From contig JAAWEO010000001.1 in the NCBI GenBank assembly GCA_022794295.1, positions 1 through 64,000 on the forward strand: a stretch of 64,000 bases of DNA, written 5' to 3'. The translations under genes were made by a program, and so were the position numbers. The notes beneath the pieces were generated by a model, which ran no database searches, was not told the DNA's origin, and saw only the letters and a list, made by a program, of their open reading frames with translations. The stretch's first letter is position 1, and the number at the start of each line of letters is the position of its first letter. This stretch comes from Angelakisella sp. Its GTDB lineage: Bacteria; Bacillota; Clostridia; Oscillospirales; Ruminococcaceae. Below are positions 52,988 to 62,400 of this stretch, piece after piece.

Positions 52988-53075
52988 TTTTTCCTCCCCT
53001 TTCTGTCTGTGGCAAAGCAAAGTATAGCGGGAACGGGGTGAGAAAGCTATTCACCAAAGGCAACGAAGAGCTTGC

Positions 53076-53618
53076 CTAAAATGAAGCAAGATCAACATAT
53101 CTGTTTTTTGTGATTTCCAAGGTGATAGGCTCGATGCATATGATCTCCTTCTTCTGCTGTTGGGCATAGCGAACTGTTGCCGCTGTTCCTCCAGATGGAC
53201 TTCCATCGTAGACCGCCAGCAGAATGGAGGCACTGTCCACCAATCGCCTGTTCCGCGCCAGCATACAGCCGCTGTAATATTGCCGACCAACATATGAGAT
53301 AGAATCGGCCTGTACCAAAATCTCTCGATAGGCTTTTTGGGCTGGTGGACTCCATCTTTTATCTTGATCTTCGCAGGGCAGAACACAGTGAAGTGTTACC
53401 GCAGGATCTTCTTTGCGGAGAGCGAGGACAGCCTGTGCGGCCCAAGAATCCACCCCAAGGGCCATCCCGGAAAAGAAGGCTTTTACCCCCGCCTGATGCA
53501 AGGCTTTGATCTCACAGCAAAGGACCGCTTTCAAAGCAGCGCAGCGGGGATCGGTTTCATGAAAGCCCCAGGGAAAGCGTTGGGGCCGATGACCGGTAAA
53601 GGCACAGGAAGTTCCCAT
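53076..53618 (-). CDS. SLOG-family (DUF1273/YpsA-like) nucleotide-binding protein
   Basis: A 180-aa Rossmann-like SLOG protein: TSCAFTGHRPQRFPWG is the family N-terminus, and FFSGMALGVDSWAAQAVL and GGTAATVRYAQ are ligand-binding loops. SLOG proteins sense or process nucleotide ligands. Many are in mobile elements or conflict systems. It is divergent from an XRE repressor, with three shared operator-like dyads between them. Confidence 0.8.
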   Translation of the reverse strand: MGTSCAFTGHRPQRFPWGFHETDPRCAALKAVLCCEIKALHQAGVKAFFSGMALGVDSWAAQAVLALRKEDPAVTLHCVLPCEDQDKRWSPPAQKAYREILVQADSISYVGRQYYSGCMLARNRRLVDSASILLAVYDGSPSGGTAATVRYAQQQKKEIICIEPITLEITKNRYVDLASF

Positions 53619-53652
53619 GGTGATCTCTCCTATCATGAATAATACAGTGATT

Positions 53653-53745
53653 AGTGACATATCACTACTATACCACAAATTCCGCAGTTAGTGAACAGTC
53701 ACTAACAAGCGGTGTTCAAATCATCTACCATAGTGACAAATCACT
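53653..53745. promoter_or_regulatory. Three operator dyads between SLOG and XRE genes
   Basis: Three copies of AGTGA-N4-TCACT: 53653-53666 (N4 CATA), 53690-53703 (ACAG) and 53732-53745 (CAAA). Site 3 lies just ahead of the XRE ribosome site. For the leftward SLOG gene, TTCACT (53690-53695) and TATAGT (53667-53672) form a promoter with 17-base spacing that overlaps site 2 and abuts site 1. The XRE protein is the obvious candidate to bind all three. Confidence 0.75.
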
Positions 53746-53758
53746 TGGAGGGGTTTGT

Positions 53759-54001
53759 ATGAATACCAGAGAAACTGTTGCCGCCCGGATCCGCCAGCTT
53801 TGTGACGAGCGGGGGATCACCCCCAACGGCCTCAGCAACATTTCCGCTGTGCCGCAGGCCACCATAAAGAGCATCCTCAATGGGGAAAGCCAGAATCCGG
53901 GGATCGTCACCATAAAAAAGCTGTGCGATGGCTTTGAGATCACCCTTGGTGAGTTTTTCTCCACACCGGAGTTTGACGAATTGGAGCAGGAGATCTGCTA
54001 A
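53759..54001 (+). CDS. XRE-family repressor of the SLOG region
   Basis: An 80-aa single-domain HTH_3 protein (AARIRQLCDERGITPNGLSN, VPQATIKSILNG, LCDGFEITLGEFF). It is one of few rightward genes in the ICE. The start follows GGAGGGG, immediately behind operator 3, so autorepression is likely. It may silence the leftward transfer operon or only the SLOG gene. Confidence 0.85.
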   Translation: MNTRETVAARIRQLCDERGITPNGLSNISAVPQATIKSILNGESQNPGIVTIKKLCDGFEITLGEFFSTPEFDELEQEIC

Positions 54002-54016
54002 AGGAATGATACTGTG

Positions 54017-55735
54017 TCACGACTGCTCTTTTTGTAGAAAATAGGCGATCCCCCGGAGAATGTACTCCACGCAGGGGATCGCCACGCTGTTGCCCAAAGC
54101 CTTATACCGGGCCGAATCGGCGGCCCCCGGTATGGCTGTCCAGCCATCCGGGAAGCCCTGTAAACGCTCGCATTCCAGCGGCGTCAGGCGGCGGATCAGC
54201 CGGGGTGTTTTGCTTTCCGTATCCAAGATCAAATCCGTAGCGTCTTTATGCTGGCGGGCGCTTTGGGTGCTGGCAATATCGTCCGGCTGAAATTCATCTA
54301 CCCGCTGCCGGTTAAAGACTGCATGGTGGTCAACGGCGTTTCCGGTGATACAGTAGACCGGCTCGGTATCCGTCTCCACCACAAGAGAGGTATTGTTGCC
54401 GCCTGTCCCGTAGGCGGCAGAGATGGTGGGGGCGGCATCGTGGGGGCCGGTGCATCTGCTGTCCAAAGTGTGATTCTCGAACACCAGCGGCTGATGTCCC
54501 CGCATCTGTGCCCGAAGGGTGGCGGTCCGGTCATAGGTGCAGCCCATCCGCTCCCCTCCCTGGTCATTGAGGCAGAGGACACCCGCCCCTTTGCCGCCCG
54601 ATTTAAGGGTGGGGGCACAGTCCTCCTGATACCCGATCCCTCTTGCGGAGGCGCTTGTTTCCGGACAAAAGCCCGCCGCGATGAAGGTCTGCTGTTTCAT
54701 TCCGGGCTGCGCCCCCAGCGCTCCGGCTATATCATAGAGGTCACGCACCTCATTCCGCTGGTTGGCGGCAAAAGCAATGACGCCATTCCTCCCTGTGGAC
54801 ATTCCGCAGTTGCTTCCAAGGGTGGCAGAAACATCTCCGGTCAGGTCTCCATTGCAGCCATCGAAGCCCTCTGCCACAAAGGTCTGCATCTGCATATTGG
54901 TGGTAGCCATGAGAGCCCCGGCCACACCCCCCAAGTCTATGGTTTCCTCTCTTTGGTTTATGTGGAAAGCGAAGATGTCCTTTTCACCCCCGCTTGCAGT
55001 TCCAGCGCTTCCCGTAGCTGCGGCGGCAGCTCCTTCCCACGCTCTCTGGCCCTCCGCAGGATCCCCAAACAGGCGGCTTTGCTCAAATAGTATTTCGGGA
55101 GCGGATGTTCCTCCAAGATCCGCGACAAGGAAGATGCGCCTCCTTCGTTGTGGGGTCTGGGGCCAGTATTGAGCATCCAGGACACGCCAAGCGAGGGAGA
55201 ATCCCGTTCCCAGGATGGCCCCAGCAGGTTCCCACCGCCCGGACGGAGGTCGAGGAACAGATACGGCCCCGTCCGCGATCCGGCAGGTCTCCTCAAGGAC
55301 GATGCGGAAGTCCTCCCCTTTTTCCGTCCCGCTGGAGAAGGCCCCGGGGACATTTTCCCACAAAAAGTATCTGGGCCGAACAGACTCAGCTGGCCGCCCC
55401 CTTCGTAATTCTGCATCTCTCATCTCCTTTGCGATCCGCACCTGTTCCATAAAAAGGCCGGAGCGGGAGCCGGCGAGACCGGCCCTCGCCCCAGCCACGC
55501 TTAAATCCTGGCAGGGCGAGCCTCCACAGATGATGTCCACCGGCGGCAATTCCGCCCCGTTCAGCTGGGTGATGTCCCCCATATGGGCCATCGCCGGAAA
55601 TCGGAGCTTTGTCACCCGGATAGGGAAGGCTTCGATCTCGCTGGCCCAAAGAGTAATGATGCCATTGCGCTGAGCTGCGAGAGGAAATCCGCCAATGCCA
55701 TCGAAGAGGCTCCCCATTGTCATCATAGAGACCAC
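54017..55735 (-). CDS. DNA (cytosine-5) methyltransferase
   Basis: A 572-aa C5 methyltransferase. Motif I is GSLFDGIGGFPLAA, the catalytic Cys75 is in GGSPCQDLS, motif VI is FLWENVPGA, motif VIII QRRRRIF, and motif X GNSVAIPCVEYIL. The variable region (about 250-480) is long and contains an internal repeat: INQREETIDLGGVAGAL and NQRNEVRDLYDIAGAL, each followed by a QTF(V/I)A.GF unit. There is no restriction enzyme beside it, so it may protect the ICE DNA from host restriction. Several near-equivalent ATG starts exist at 55735-55717. Confidence 0.9.
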   Translation of the reverse strand: MVSMMTMGSLFDGIGGFPLAAQRNGIITLWASEIEAFPIRVTKLRFPAMAHMGDITQLNGAELPPVDIICGGSPCQDLSVAGARAGLAGSRSGLFMEQVRIAKEMRDAELRRGRPAESVRPRYFLWENVPGAFSSGTEKGEDFRIVLEETCRIADGAVSVPRPPSGRWEPAGAILGTGFSLAWRVLDAQYWPQTPQRRRRIFLVADLGGTSAPEILFEQSRLFGDPAEGQRAWEGAAAAATGSAGTASGGEKDIFAFHINQREETIDLGGVAGALMATTNMQMQTFVAEGFDGCNGDLTGDVSATLGSNCGMSTGRNGVIAFAANQRNEVRDLYDIAGALGAQPGMKQQTFIAAGFCPETSASARGIGYQEDCAPTLKSGGKGAGVLCLNDQGGERMGCTYDRTATLRAQMRGHQPLVFENHTLDSRCTGPHDAAPTISAAYGTGGNNTSLVVETDTEPVYCITGNAVDHHAVFNRQRVDEFQPDDIASTQSARQHKDATDLILDTESKTPRLIRRLTPLECERLQGFPDGWTAIPGAADSARYKALGNSVAIPCVEYILRGIAYFLQKEQS

Positions 55736-55738
55736 CTC

Positions 55739-56590
55739 CTACTTCACTGCGGTTATCAGATTCCGGGACAGTCCAACCACCGTCTGGGTGGCATACACTG
55801 CTGACATGATATTTGCCCTGGTGCTGGTATCCATCCCGAACTGCTGGGCCACACGAGGAATTTCGGTGGCGGAGAGCATGAGCCCGCAGCCCAGCAGCAT
55901 ATTGTTGTTCCAAACCATGAGCCCGGCAATCAAAATGGTGGTCTGCAAAAAAGCAGTAAGGCAAAGTCCTGCGATCTGCCTGCACCAGCTGTAAAAGCCA
56001 TCGGTATAGCCCCTGGGGACACTGAACAGGTAAAGGCTCCCCACCGCGATCTGGATGAGCAGGATACCGCCCCTTTTCAGATTAGCGAAGAAGATCTTCA
56101 CCACCGAATATCCCATGAGGACAAGCAGGAAAATGGACACAAATACACCATATCCATTTAGGGCGGTCATTGCCGCTCTTGCCATGCTGCTGATGCCATC
56201 GGTATGAGATACCCCGGCGATCCCCTTGGATAAGCTGCCTTGCAGGTCGATGCAGAGCTTGTACAGCTCTATGGGGACAGTGGTAAACAGGCTGGTGGCA
56301 AGGAAACCCTTCATGATCCCCAAGGCCGTATCCCGAACGGCGGTGGTGCGGCCCGATTGGTATTCCATGGCGGCGTCAAAGACCGCCACCACGATGCCCA
56401 CCCCGTAGAGCGCCCAGCCGAAGCAGCGGAAAAACTCCACGATGCCCTGCACCCAGACGAAACCGAACAGCTCGGTTCCCATGCCGTTCATCATGGTGAG
56501 AAACTCACCGAGAAACTCCACGATCTTACCGTAAACCCAATCGAGAATTTCCCCCAAGACCTTGTCGGCTAAGAAGTCCCAAATGAACAA
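55739..56590 (-). CDS. TrbL/VirB6-like conjugation channel membrane protein
   Basis: A 283-aa polytopic membrane protein with about six hydrophobic segments. Examples are FGWALYGVGIVVAVFDAAME, VFVSIFLLVLMGYSVVKIFF and LTAFLQTTILIAGLMVW. The pattern and position fit the VirB6/TrbL-like subunit of Firmicute type IV systems. The start is at the end of a short leader with a good ribosome site (AAAGGAGTGATG). Confidence 0.8.
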   Translation of the reverse strand: MFIWDFLADKVLGEILDWVYGKIVEFLGEFLTMMNGMGTELFGFVWVQGIVEFFRCFGWALYGVGIVVAVFDAAMEYQSGRTTAVRDTALGIMKGFLATSLFTTVPIELYKLCIDLQGSLSKGIAGVSHTDGISSMARAAMTALNGYGVFVSIFLLVLMGYSVVKIFFANLKRGGILLIQIAVGSLYLFSVPRGYTDGFYSWCRQIAGLCLTAFLQTTILIAGLMVWNNNMLLGCGLMLSATEIPRVAQQFGMDTSTRANIMSAVYATQTVVGLSRNLITAVK

Positions 56591-56726
56591 TAAATCATCA
56601 CTCCTTTCTCTGGAATAAAAACGCTCCCAACCTCTCGAAAGACTGTTGACAAAAACTCCGAACAGAGTTTATATAACAGCGGCGGGGGCGCCCCGCGACA
56701 AAGACGCTTGGAGAGGTTGGGATAAG

Positions 56727-57404
56727 ATGAACCTTTTTGAAAGAATGGATGCCTTTTACGGCAGCGAGGACAGAGGAAAAGAAAGCGATCCCCTGCTCTC
56801 CATCCTCCGGCTGGCAAAAAGAATCCGTCTGAGCCTTGGCCCCAAGGGTTACCTGCTGGACAATTATCTCGACCTTGTTCTGCAGGGATTGGATATGGGC
56901 ATCACTTCCGAAGCTGTGGAAGAGGGTCTCGAAACAGCGAATCGCTTTCAACGGCATATCGTATCCTGCGTTGTAGAAGGGAAGGAGCCGGAAACGCCCA
57001 ACCCGCTCTATAACCGGGTAAAGGCGCTCTACAAGCAGCATGATGAGTTACAGGCATTTCAGGAACACCACACAAGGATATACCTTCTTACCCTGCTGGC
57101 AGAAGAAACGCTCATGGAATATGTTGTTTCTGAATTTGCGGCGAAGCAGGAGATCTACCGTCTTGGCTCCGGCGATATTGCCACTCTGCGAGAGCTTTAT
57201 GATAAGATCATCTGCGTTGTTGACGAATCGCAGATGGAGGAACTCAACCGCCGGCTGCGGCAGCGGTTCCAAAGCACCTCGCTGTTCGCGGCCTTTTTGC
57301 AGGGCTGTGCCAATGAACTGCTTTATCAGCTCACCTGCCGGGATGAGGAAACCAGCAGACAAATATTCCAGCTTCTGCTGGATCATCTCCCGGAAGAAAG
57401 CTGA
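56727..57404 (+). CDS. Unknown protein encoded against the ICE operon
   Basis: A 225-aa helical soluble protein (NLFERMDAFYGSEDRGKESD, LSLGPKGYLLDNYLDLVLQG). No domain is recognised. It is transcribed rightward within the leftward operon. The start follows GGAGAGG. Its 5' neighbour is the divergent TrbL gene and its 3' end converges with a 51-aa gene, so it is probably an independently regulated cargo or control gene. Confidence 0.65.
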   Translation: MNLFERMDAFYGSEDRGKESDPLLSILRLAKRIRLSLGPKGYLLDNYLDLVLQGLDMGITSEAVEEGLETANRFQRHIVSCVVEGKEPETPNPLYNRVKALYKQHDELQAFQEHHTRIYLLTLLAEETLMEYVVSEFAAKQEIYRLGSGDIATLRELYDKIICVVDESQMEELNRRLRQRFQSTSLFAAFLQGCANELLYQLTCRDEETSRQIFQLLLDHLPEES

Positions 57405-57414
57405 TGATCTGTTT

Positions 57415-57570
57415 TTAGATGGTATGCTTGACCCTATCCTTTTCCTCCGCCTGTTTTGCGCTGTTGAAGCGGTCGGTAGTCCCCACCAGATACCCGGTAA
57501 TACGGCGGATACGCTCAAATTTAACACCCTGCCCAACCCTGTCAGTTTTATCAGAGGTTCGAATAGCCAT
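57415..57570 (-). CDS. 51-aa protein resembling the C-terminal tail of anaerobic ribonucleotide reductase
   Basis: A short protein whose core (FERIRRITGYLVGT, RFNSAKQAEEKDRVKH) matches the extreme C-terminal region of NrdD. The catalytic domains and the glycyl-radical loop are absent. The homologous tail in NrdD follows a metal-binding segment not present here. Similar stand-alone tails occur in Clostridial ICEs and are often mis-annotated as NrdD. The function is unknown. Confidence 0.65.
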   Translation of the reverse strand: MAIRTSDKTDRVGQGVKFERIRRITGYLVGTTDRFNSAKQAEEKDRVKHTI

Positions 57571-57589
57571 GCTGATCTCCTTCTTTCGC

Positions 57590-57922
57590 TTAGATGCCCA
57601 AAATCGTCCAGATGTAGGTGGGAGCGGTGAGGGAAAAGATAAGCCCCGCAAACAGAATGGCGGCAGGTGTCCATTCGATCTGACCATGCTTGCGGTAGTC
57701 GAGGTACAGCCCGCCGATCTTGACAAACAACAAAATGGCCAGGATCATATCCAGCGCCGGAAAGACCACCTTGTTGACCACCGTCTTGATTTGCTGGGCG
57801 GCAGACCGCCAGGTTTGTTCGAACACCCCGGCCACATTCCCGGTGGTAGCATAGGCCACCGTTGCCATTGCCACAATAAGAACAACTGCCAAAACCAGAG
57901 CAAAAAGTTTCTTCTTTTTCAT
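57590..57922 (-). CDS. Small secreted/membrane protein, DUF3852-like candidate pilin or channel subunit
   Basis: A 110-aa protein with a signal peptide (KKKKLFALVLAVVLIVAMA, cleavage after AYA) and two further membrane segments separated by a short charged loop (LDYRKHGQIEW). This is the layout of VirB2/TrbC-type pilins and of DUF3852 proteins in Firmicute ICEs. The ATG at 57922 follows GGAGG. It lies between the NrdD-tail and SpoVG genes in the transfer operon. Confidence 0.7.
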   Translation of the reverse strand: MKKKKLFALVLAVVLIVAMATVAYATTGNVAGVFEQTWRSAAQQIKTVVNKVVFPALDMILAILLFVKIGGLYLDYRKHGQIEWTPAAILFAGLIFSLTAPTYIWTILGI

Positions 57923-57942
57923 CAGCAAAACCTCCCTTCAAC

Positions 57943-58266
57943 TTAACCCATCTGCATACTGAGATCCGCTTTCTGCCGGGGCGGCTCCGGCTGGGCCTGG
58001 GCCGCTGTCTGGTGATGCTCCAGCGCCTGATGGTAAGCGGTCACTGCTGCCTCGGTCATCTGCTGGCGCAGCCCGGCGGTGGTGGGAAAGCAGATGTCCA
58101 CATACCCGCTCCGCCCCTTATAGCTGGGGAAATTTACAAACAGGCCGTTTTTCCCTTCCATGAGCCGAAGCCCCCGGATGGCGAAGCAGTCATCCAGTGT
58201 GGCGGACAGCCGGGCCAGACACTTGCCCTCCTGCTCCAGCGACTGCACCTTCATGTCAATTTTCAT
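57943..58266 (-). CDS. SpoVG-family protein
   Basis: A 107-aa protein. CLARLSATLDDCFAIRGLRL, LFVNFPSYKG and DICFPTTAGLRQQM form the SpoVG pattern. SpoVG binds nucleic acids and affects septation and gene expression. ICE-encoded copies are common in Clostridia. The C-terminus is Gln/Pro-rich. Confidence 0.82.
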   Translation of the reverse strand: MKIDMKVQSLEQEGKCLARLSATLDDCFAIRGLRLMEGKNGLFVNFPSYKGRSGYVDICFPTTAGLRQQMTEAAVTAYHQALEHHQTAAQAQPEPPRQKADLSMQMG

Positions 58267-58278
58267 CTTGTCCTCCTT

Positions 58279-58770
58279 TTACATCACAACAGGCATAAAG
58301 CCTTCTTCATCCAGATACCAGAACTCCGAGCCGCTCTCATCGTACAGCTCCACCACATCGGAAACGGACAGCCGGTGGCCGGTGTAGCCCTTGGGGAGTT
58401 TCTCCTCATTGAAAACCTCGTACAGCTGGTTGAGGTCATCGGTATCCAGCCGCCCATCGAAAACTACCCGGTAGTCCTCCGGGGTGATCCCTCCATACCG
58501 CTGGTACAACAGGGCATAACAGATGAACTTCTTCTCCAGCGTGGTCTGGGGCTTCATCTGGTGTACCCGCACCTTCCGAGGCAGGGGCTTCTTTTCCTCC
58601 TCTGCTAAGAGTTTCTGCGCCAGCCCCGGCTCATAGCGCATTTTTGCTCCCCGGTAGGCCAAGTTGTGCGAGACCTCCCCGGCCCAAAAGTCCTCGTCCA
58701 GCACAGCGGTATCCCCATCGAAATACCCGATGGCGATGCCGCCCTGGTGGATCAGCTGACGCTCCATCAT
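58279..58770 (-). CDS. YodL-domain protein
   Basis: A 163-aa acidic protein whose second half (LDTDDLNQLYEVFNEEKLP, HRLSVSDVVELYDESGSEFW) is the YodL-like domain found in many Firmicute ICE proteins. Its function is not established. It is coupled to the next upstream gene by an ATGA overlap. Confidence 0.78.
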   Translation of the reverse strand: MMERQLIHQGGIAIGYFDGDTAVLDEDFWAGEVSHNLAYRGAKMRYEPGLAQKLLAEEEKKPLPRKVRVHQMKPQTTLEKKFICYALLYQRYGGITPEDYRVVFDGRLDTDDLNQLYEVFNEEKLPKGYTGHRLSVSDVVELYDESGSEFWYLDEEGFMPVVM

Positions 58771-59339
58771 GCGTTGCTCCCTCCTTTGTATTCGTAGCTG
58801 CCGGTGACAGGATCGAAGATAAGGCCGTAGTCCGCGGCCCTGCCGCCGAGGATGTCCAGCGACTTCTCCACCGCCGCCCTTGTGCCGGGGGTAGGCACAA
58901 ATTCGATGGTGGCTTCGCCATCCCGAAACTGCACAGCTCCCACGCTGCTCCCTACATCCTCACTGGCCCAAAGGTAATCCAGTGTTAGTTCCTTGAACAC
59001 CAGTGACAGCTTACGGACAAGCTCCCGCACATCCCTGTCCTCGGTATCGAAGCGGATCGTAGAGCCGCCATCGTACTCCTTGGCGGACTTTTCCGGGCGG
59101 AGGACATTCTGGGGCGTTCCCCAATGGGTCAGGCACCAACCCCGCGAACAGTTTTCCTCGCCGTACTTTTCCAGCAGAGCAAGGTTGGTGGGCTGTCGGT
59201 AGACCCAGGGCGGCATGGGGGTGATACGGTTAAAGTCCATGCTTCCCCGTCCGTATCGCCGGTCTGCGATGAAATCCAGCAGGGCGGCGGCTTTCGCCCC
59301 GCCACCTTGGACATTCAGAACATTTCTTACTGTGGGCAT
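58767..59339 (-). CDS. API92-ferredoxin-like (DUF1281-type) ICE protein
   Basis: A 190-aa protein. VRNVLNVQGGGAKAAALLDF, FNRITPMPPWVY and WCLTHWGTPQNV are hallmarks of a phage/ICE family with a ferredoxin-like fold (DUF1281-like). The fold predicts no redox activity. The start at 59339 follows AAAGGAG. It lies after a hairpin that separates it from the adhesin gene. Confidence 0.72.
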   Translation of the reverse strand: MPTVRNVLNVQGGGAKAAALLDFIADRRYGRGSMDFNRITPMPPWVYRQPTNLALLEKYGEENCSRGWCLTHWGTPQNVLRPEKSAKEYDGGSTIRFDTEDRDVRELVRKLSLVFKELTLDYLWASEDVGSSVGAVQFRDGEATIEFVPTPGTRAAVEKSLDILGGRAADYGLIFDPVTGSYEYKGGSNA

Positions 59340-59353
59340 ACAAACTCCTTTCC

Positions 59354-59393
59354 GGGCAGAGCAAAGGGCGAGGTTCCCCCCGCCCTTTGCCCA
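59354..59393 (-). terminator. Hairpin between adhesin and DUF1281-like gene
   Basis: GCAAAGGGCG and CGCCCTTTGC form a perfect 10-bp stem with a ten-base loop. There is no T-tract reading leftward, so it may lower rather than stop transcription into the downstream transfer genes. Confidence 0.45.
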
Positions 59394-59413
59394 TGTCCTT
59401 TTTTCTTCTGTGC

Positions 59414-62400
59414 TTAGATGCCGGTCTTGGGCAGCTTGCCCTTGGGCTGGCCCCAGACCACAGTGATCCAGGTATCCTTGGCGGTGATCCACTCATCACC
59501 AGTCCTGCCGCCGACATCGGCCCGGTTGATGATGCGGTAGCCGGTGGTCAGATCGGCCAGAACATTCACATAAAATACTGGCTTGGTTTCCTCATGGAAT
59601 CCCGGTTGGACCGTCCCAAACTCAAACTGGATGTCAGTGACATACTCTCCGGCGGCAAGGTCAAGGGCCTCCCGGCTGCAATCTAAGGTGTGGCTGGTCT
59701 TGCTGGACAGATTGGACGCCAGGGTCCGGTAGCTGTCCTTTTTATTGGTGCAATATTCGACCGAGTAGTTCAACCGTTCGCTCCAAGTGCCGGTGACGAT
59801 CTTGCTCAGGCGGACCGCATCGGTGGGCAGCTGGTCGTGGAAGTAGAATTCCTCCAAGGCGGTGTTGGAATCGTTGCGGATATTGCTGAAATCGTAGGAC
59901 ATGATGTCCCCGGCCAGCACCTCCATATTGCCGCGCTTCTCGATGGAAACGCTGACATTTTCGCTGATGTTCAGCACCTCAAAACGAACGATGTCATCGT
60001 GGATTTTGAGCGTGGCATAGAACACTTTCCCGTCCAGAAGGTAATGCTCCGGGGCGGCGATTTCTTTAATGCCATAGGTCCCCATGGGCAGGGGTTTGGT
60101 GGTAGCAACGCCCTTGCTGTCGGTGGTGATGGTATCCACTACCTCCAGCTTTTCGTTGTAGACATCGAACACAGCCCCCTCCAGCAGAGCGCCGGCCTTG
60201 TCCTTGGTGATGGGGTTATCGTCCGCCGCCTTTTTGATGATCTGGATCTGGCCTTTCATCAGTTGGTTTTCGATGACAACTTCGGTGGTTTCCCCGGACT
60301 TCACCTCAATGGTGCGGATGGTGGGGTTTACCACATACCCGTCCGCCTTGATTTCCTTCAGCTTGTACTTCCCGGCGGGTAAACCTTTGGAAAACTCGAT
60401 GATACCCTCCTGGTCGGTGGTGTACTCACCCAAGAGGTTATTTTTTGCGTCATACAGATTGAAGGTAACACCATAGATAGGCTCTTTGGTTTCGGCGTCG
60501 ATTTTCTTGATCCGCAGAGTAGCCTTTTCCTTGTTGAGAATCTCAACAGTGCTGGTCTGGCCCCAAGCAAGAGTGACCTCCCGGACAGTCTCGTCCAGCT
60601 CATACCCCGGTAGGGCTTCTACCTCCTGCACATAAAGGGTTTCACCGCCATCCATGCCAGACAGAAGAATCTGCCCCAGCTTGTTGGTGATGTAGGTCCC
60701 CATCTCCCTGTGCTGCTTATCGAACACTTTGACCTTTACCCCCTCCAGCGGCTGACGAGTCTCAGCGTCCAGTTTGACGATTTTGAGGACCGGATAGGGC
60801 TGGTTGCGATACTCTACCACATTTAGCTGGCCGGATTTCAGCTCGATGGTTCGAGGGGCAGGGTCGGGCTTGTAACCGTCTAAGCCCTTGACCTCGGCGA
60901 TCTGCACCCAGCCTTCCTCCCGGTCGGTGATGTTGATAACGCCATCCGCATCGGTGGTGAAGGTCCCAATAACGGCCCCGGAAATCTCAGTGACCTTGAA
61001 CTGTACCCCTTCCAGCGGCTCTCCGGTCACATCATCCACCTTGCGAATCTGGAGGCCGGTGCGGGGTTTGTTGGTAAATTCCACAATAGCGGGAGTGGAG
61101 AGTTTCAGCTCCACCATTTTAGTCTCATTGCTGGCGATATAGGCAGGATTAGCCTTGACCTCCTTCACCAAATACCAGCCGGGGACCACATCCTTGCCGG
61201 TAACGGTGACCATGCCATTAGAGCCGGTGCGGTACTCGCCCACCAGCCGTCCGTCCGAATGGGTGACCAGAAAAACGGTATCCGGGATGGGCTCGCCGGT
61301 GATAGCGTCCTTTTTGGCGATGATAAGGGGATGCTCCGGGGTGTTCTGGAGCTTAATAACGCCGTTTTCGGCTTCCTGCAAGGTAAACTCATGGACAGTA
61401 TCGTCTGCCAGATACCCCGGCAGTGCCCGGACCTCTTTCACCAGATAGATCTGGTTGGGGTCTGCATCCTCCAGGACGATTTTCCCTTCTGCATTGGTGC
61501 TGAACTGCCCCAGGGATTTGCCATCTTTGATGCTGATCTCAAAGACAACGCCCTCCAGCGGCTGCAAGGTCATGCTGTCGATCTTCTCAATGGTAAGGGT
61601 GGGCTTTTTGCGGTTTTTAATGGTCAGTTCGGCGGTCTTTCCTGCCACCAGCTCCACATCGTAATGGGTATCATCAGCGGTGTAGCCGGTGGGGCAGCGG
61701 AATTCGTAGACCTCGTACCAGCCAGGCTCCAAACCTTCTGCCAGCACAGTCCCGTTGCCCCCGGTGGTCACATCCACCGATTCCCCGGTGGAGCGATTTG
61801 TGACCCGGAACACCGCGCCAGAAAGTCTCATTCCAGAATCAGCGTCGATCTTCTCAAGAAGGAGACCAGGCTTTTTGCTGTTCTTTACGGTCAGCTCCAC
61901 TGTTTTGCCCTGAATGAGTTCCACATCATAGTGGGTATCATCCCCTACATATCCGGTAGGGCTGCGAAGCTCAAAAATCTCGTAATGGTCTGGATCCAAA
62001 TCCTCCACCAGAACAGTCCCGTTGGAGCCAGTGGTCACATCCACATACTCGGTGGAGCCTTTGCGGGCTACCCGGAAAACGGCTCCCGGCAGACGCGCTC
62101 CGGTATCCGCGTCGATTTTTTCAATGAGCAGACCGGGCTTTTTGCTGTTCTTTACAGTCAGTTCGGAGGTCTTTCCGGGGATCAGCTCAATGTCATAATG
62201 GCCATCATCCGGGGTATACCCTGTAGGGGCGCGGAGTTCGCTGACCTCGTACCAATCCTGCTCCAAATTCTCCAGCAGGACAGTGCCATCCGCCCCGGTA
62301 GTCACATCCACATATTCAGCGGAGCCGCGGCGGGAGACCCGGAAAGTCGCCCCCGGCAGGCGGATGCCGGTCTCAGCATCTACCTTCTCGATGAACAGCT

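Noticed and set aside
53654..53758. N-terminal extension of the XRE gene
   Set aside because: It covers the three operator dyads; the ATG at 53759 has a good ribosome site and gives the usual XRE N-terminus.
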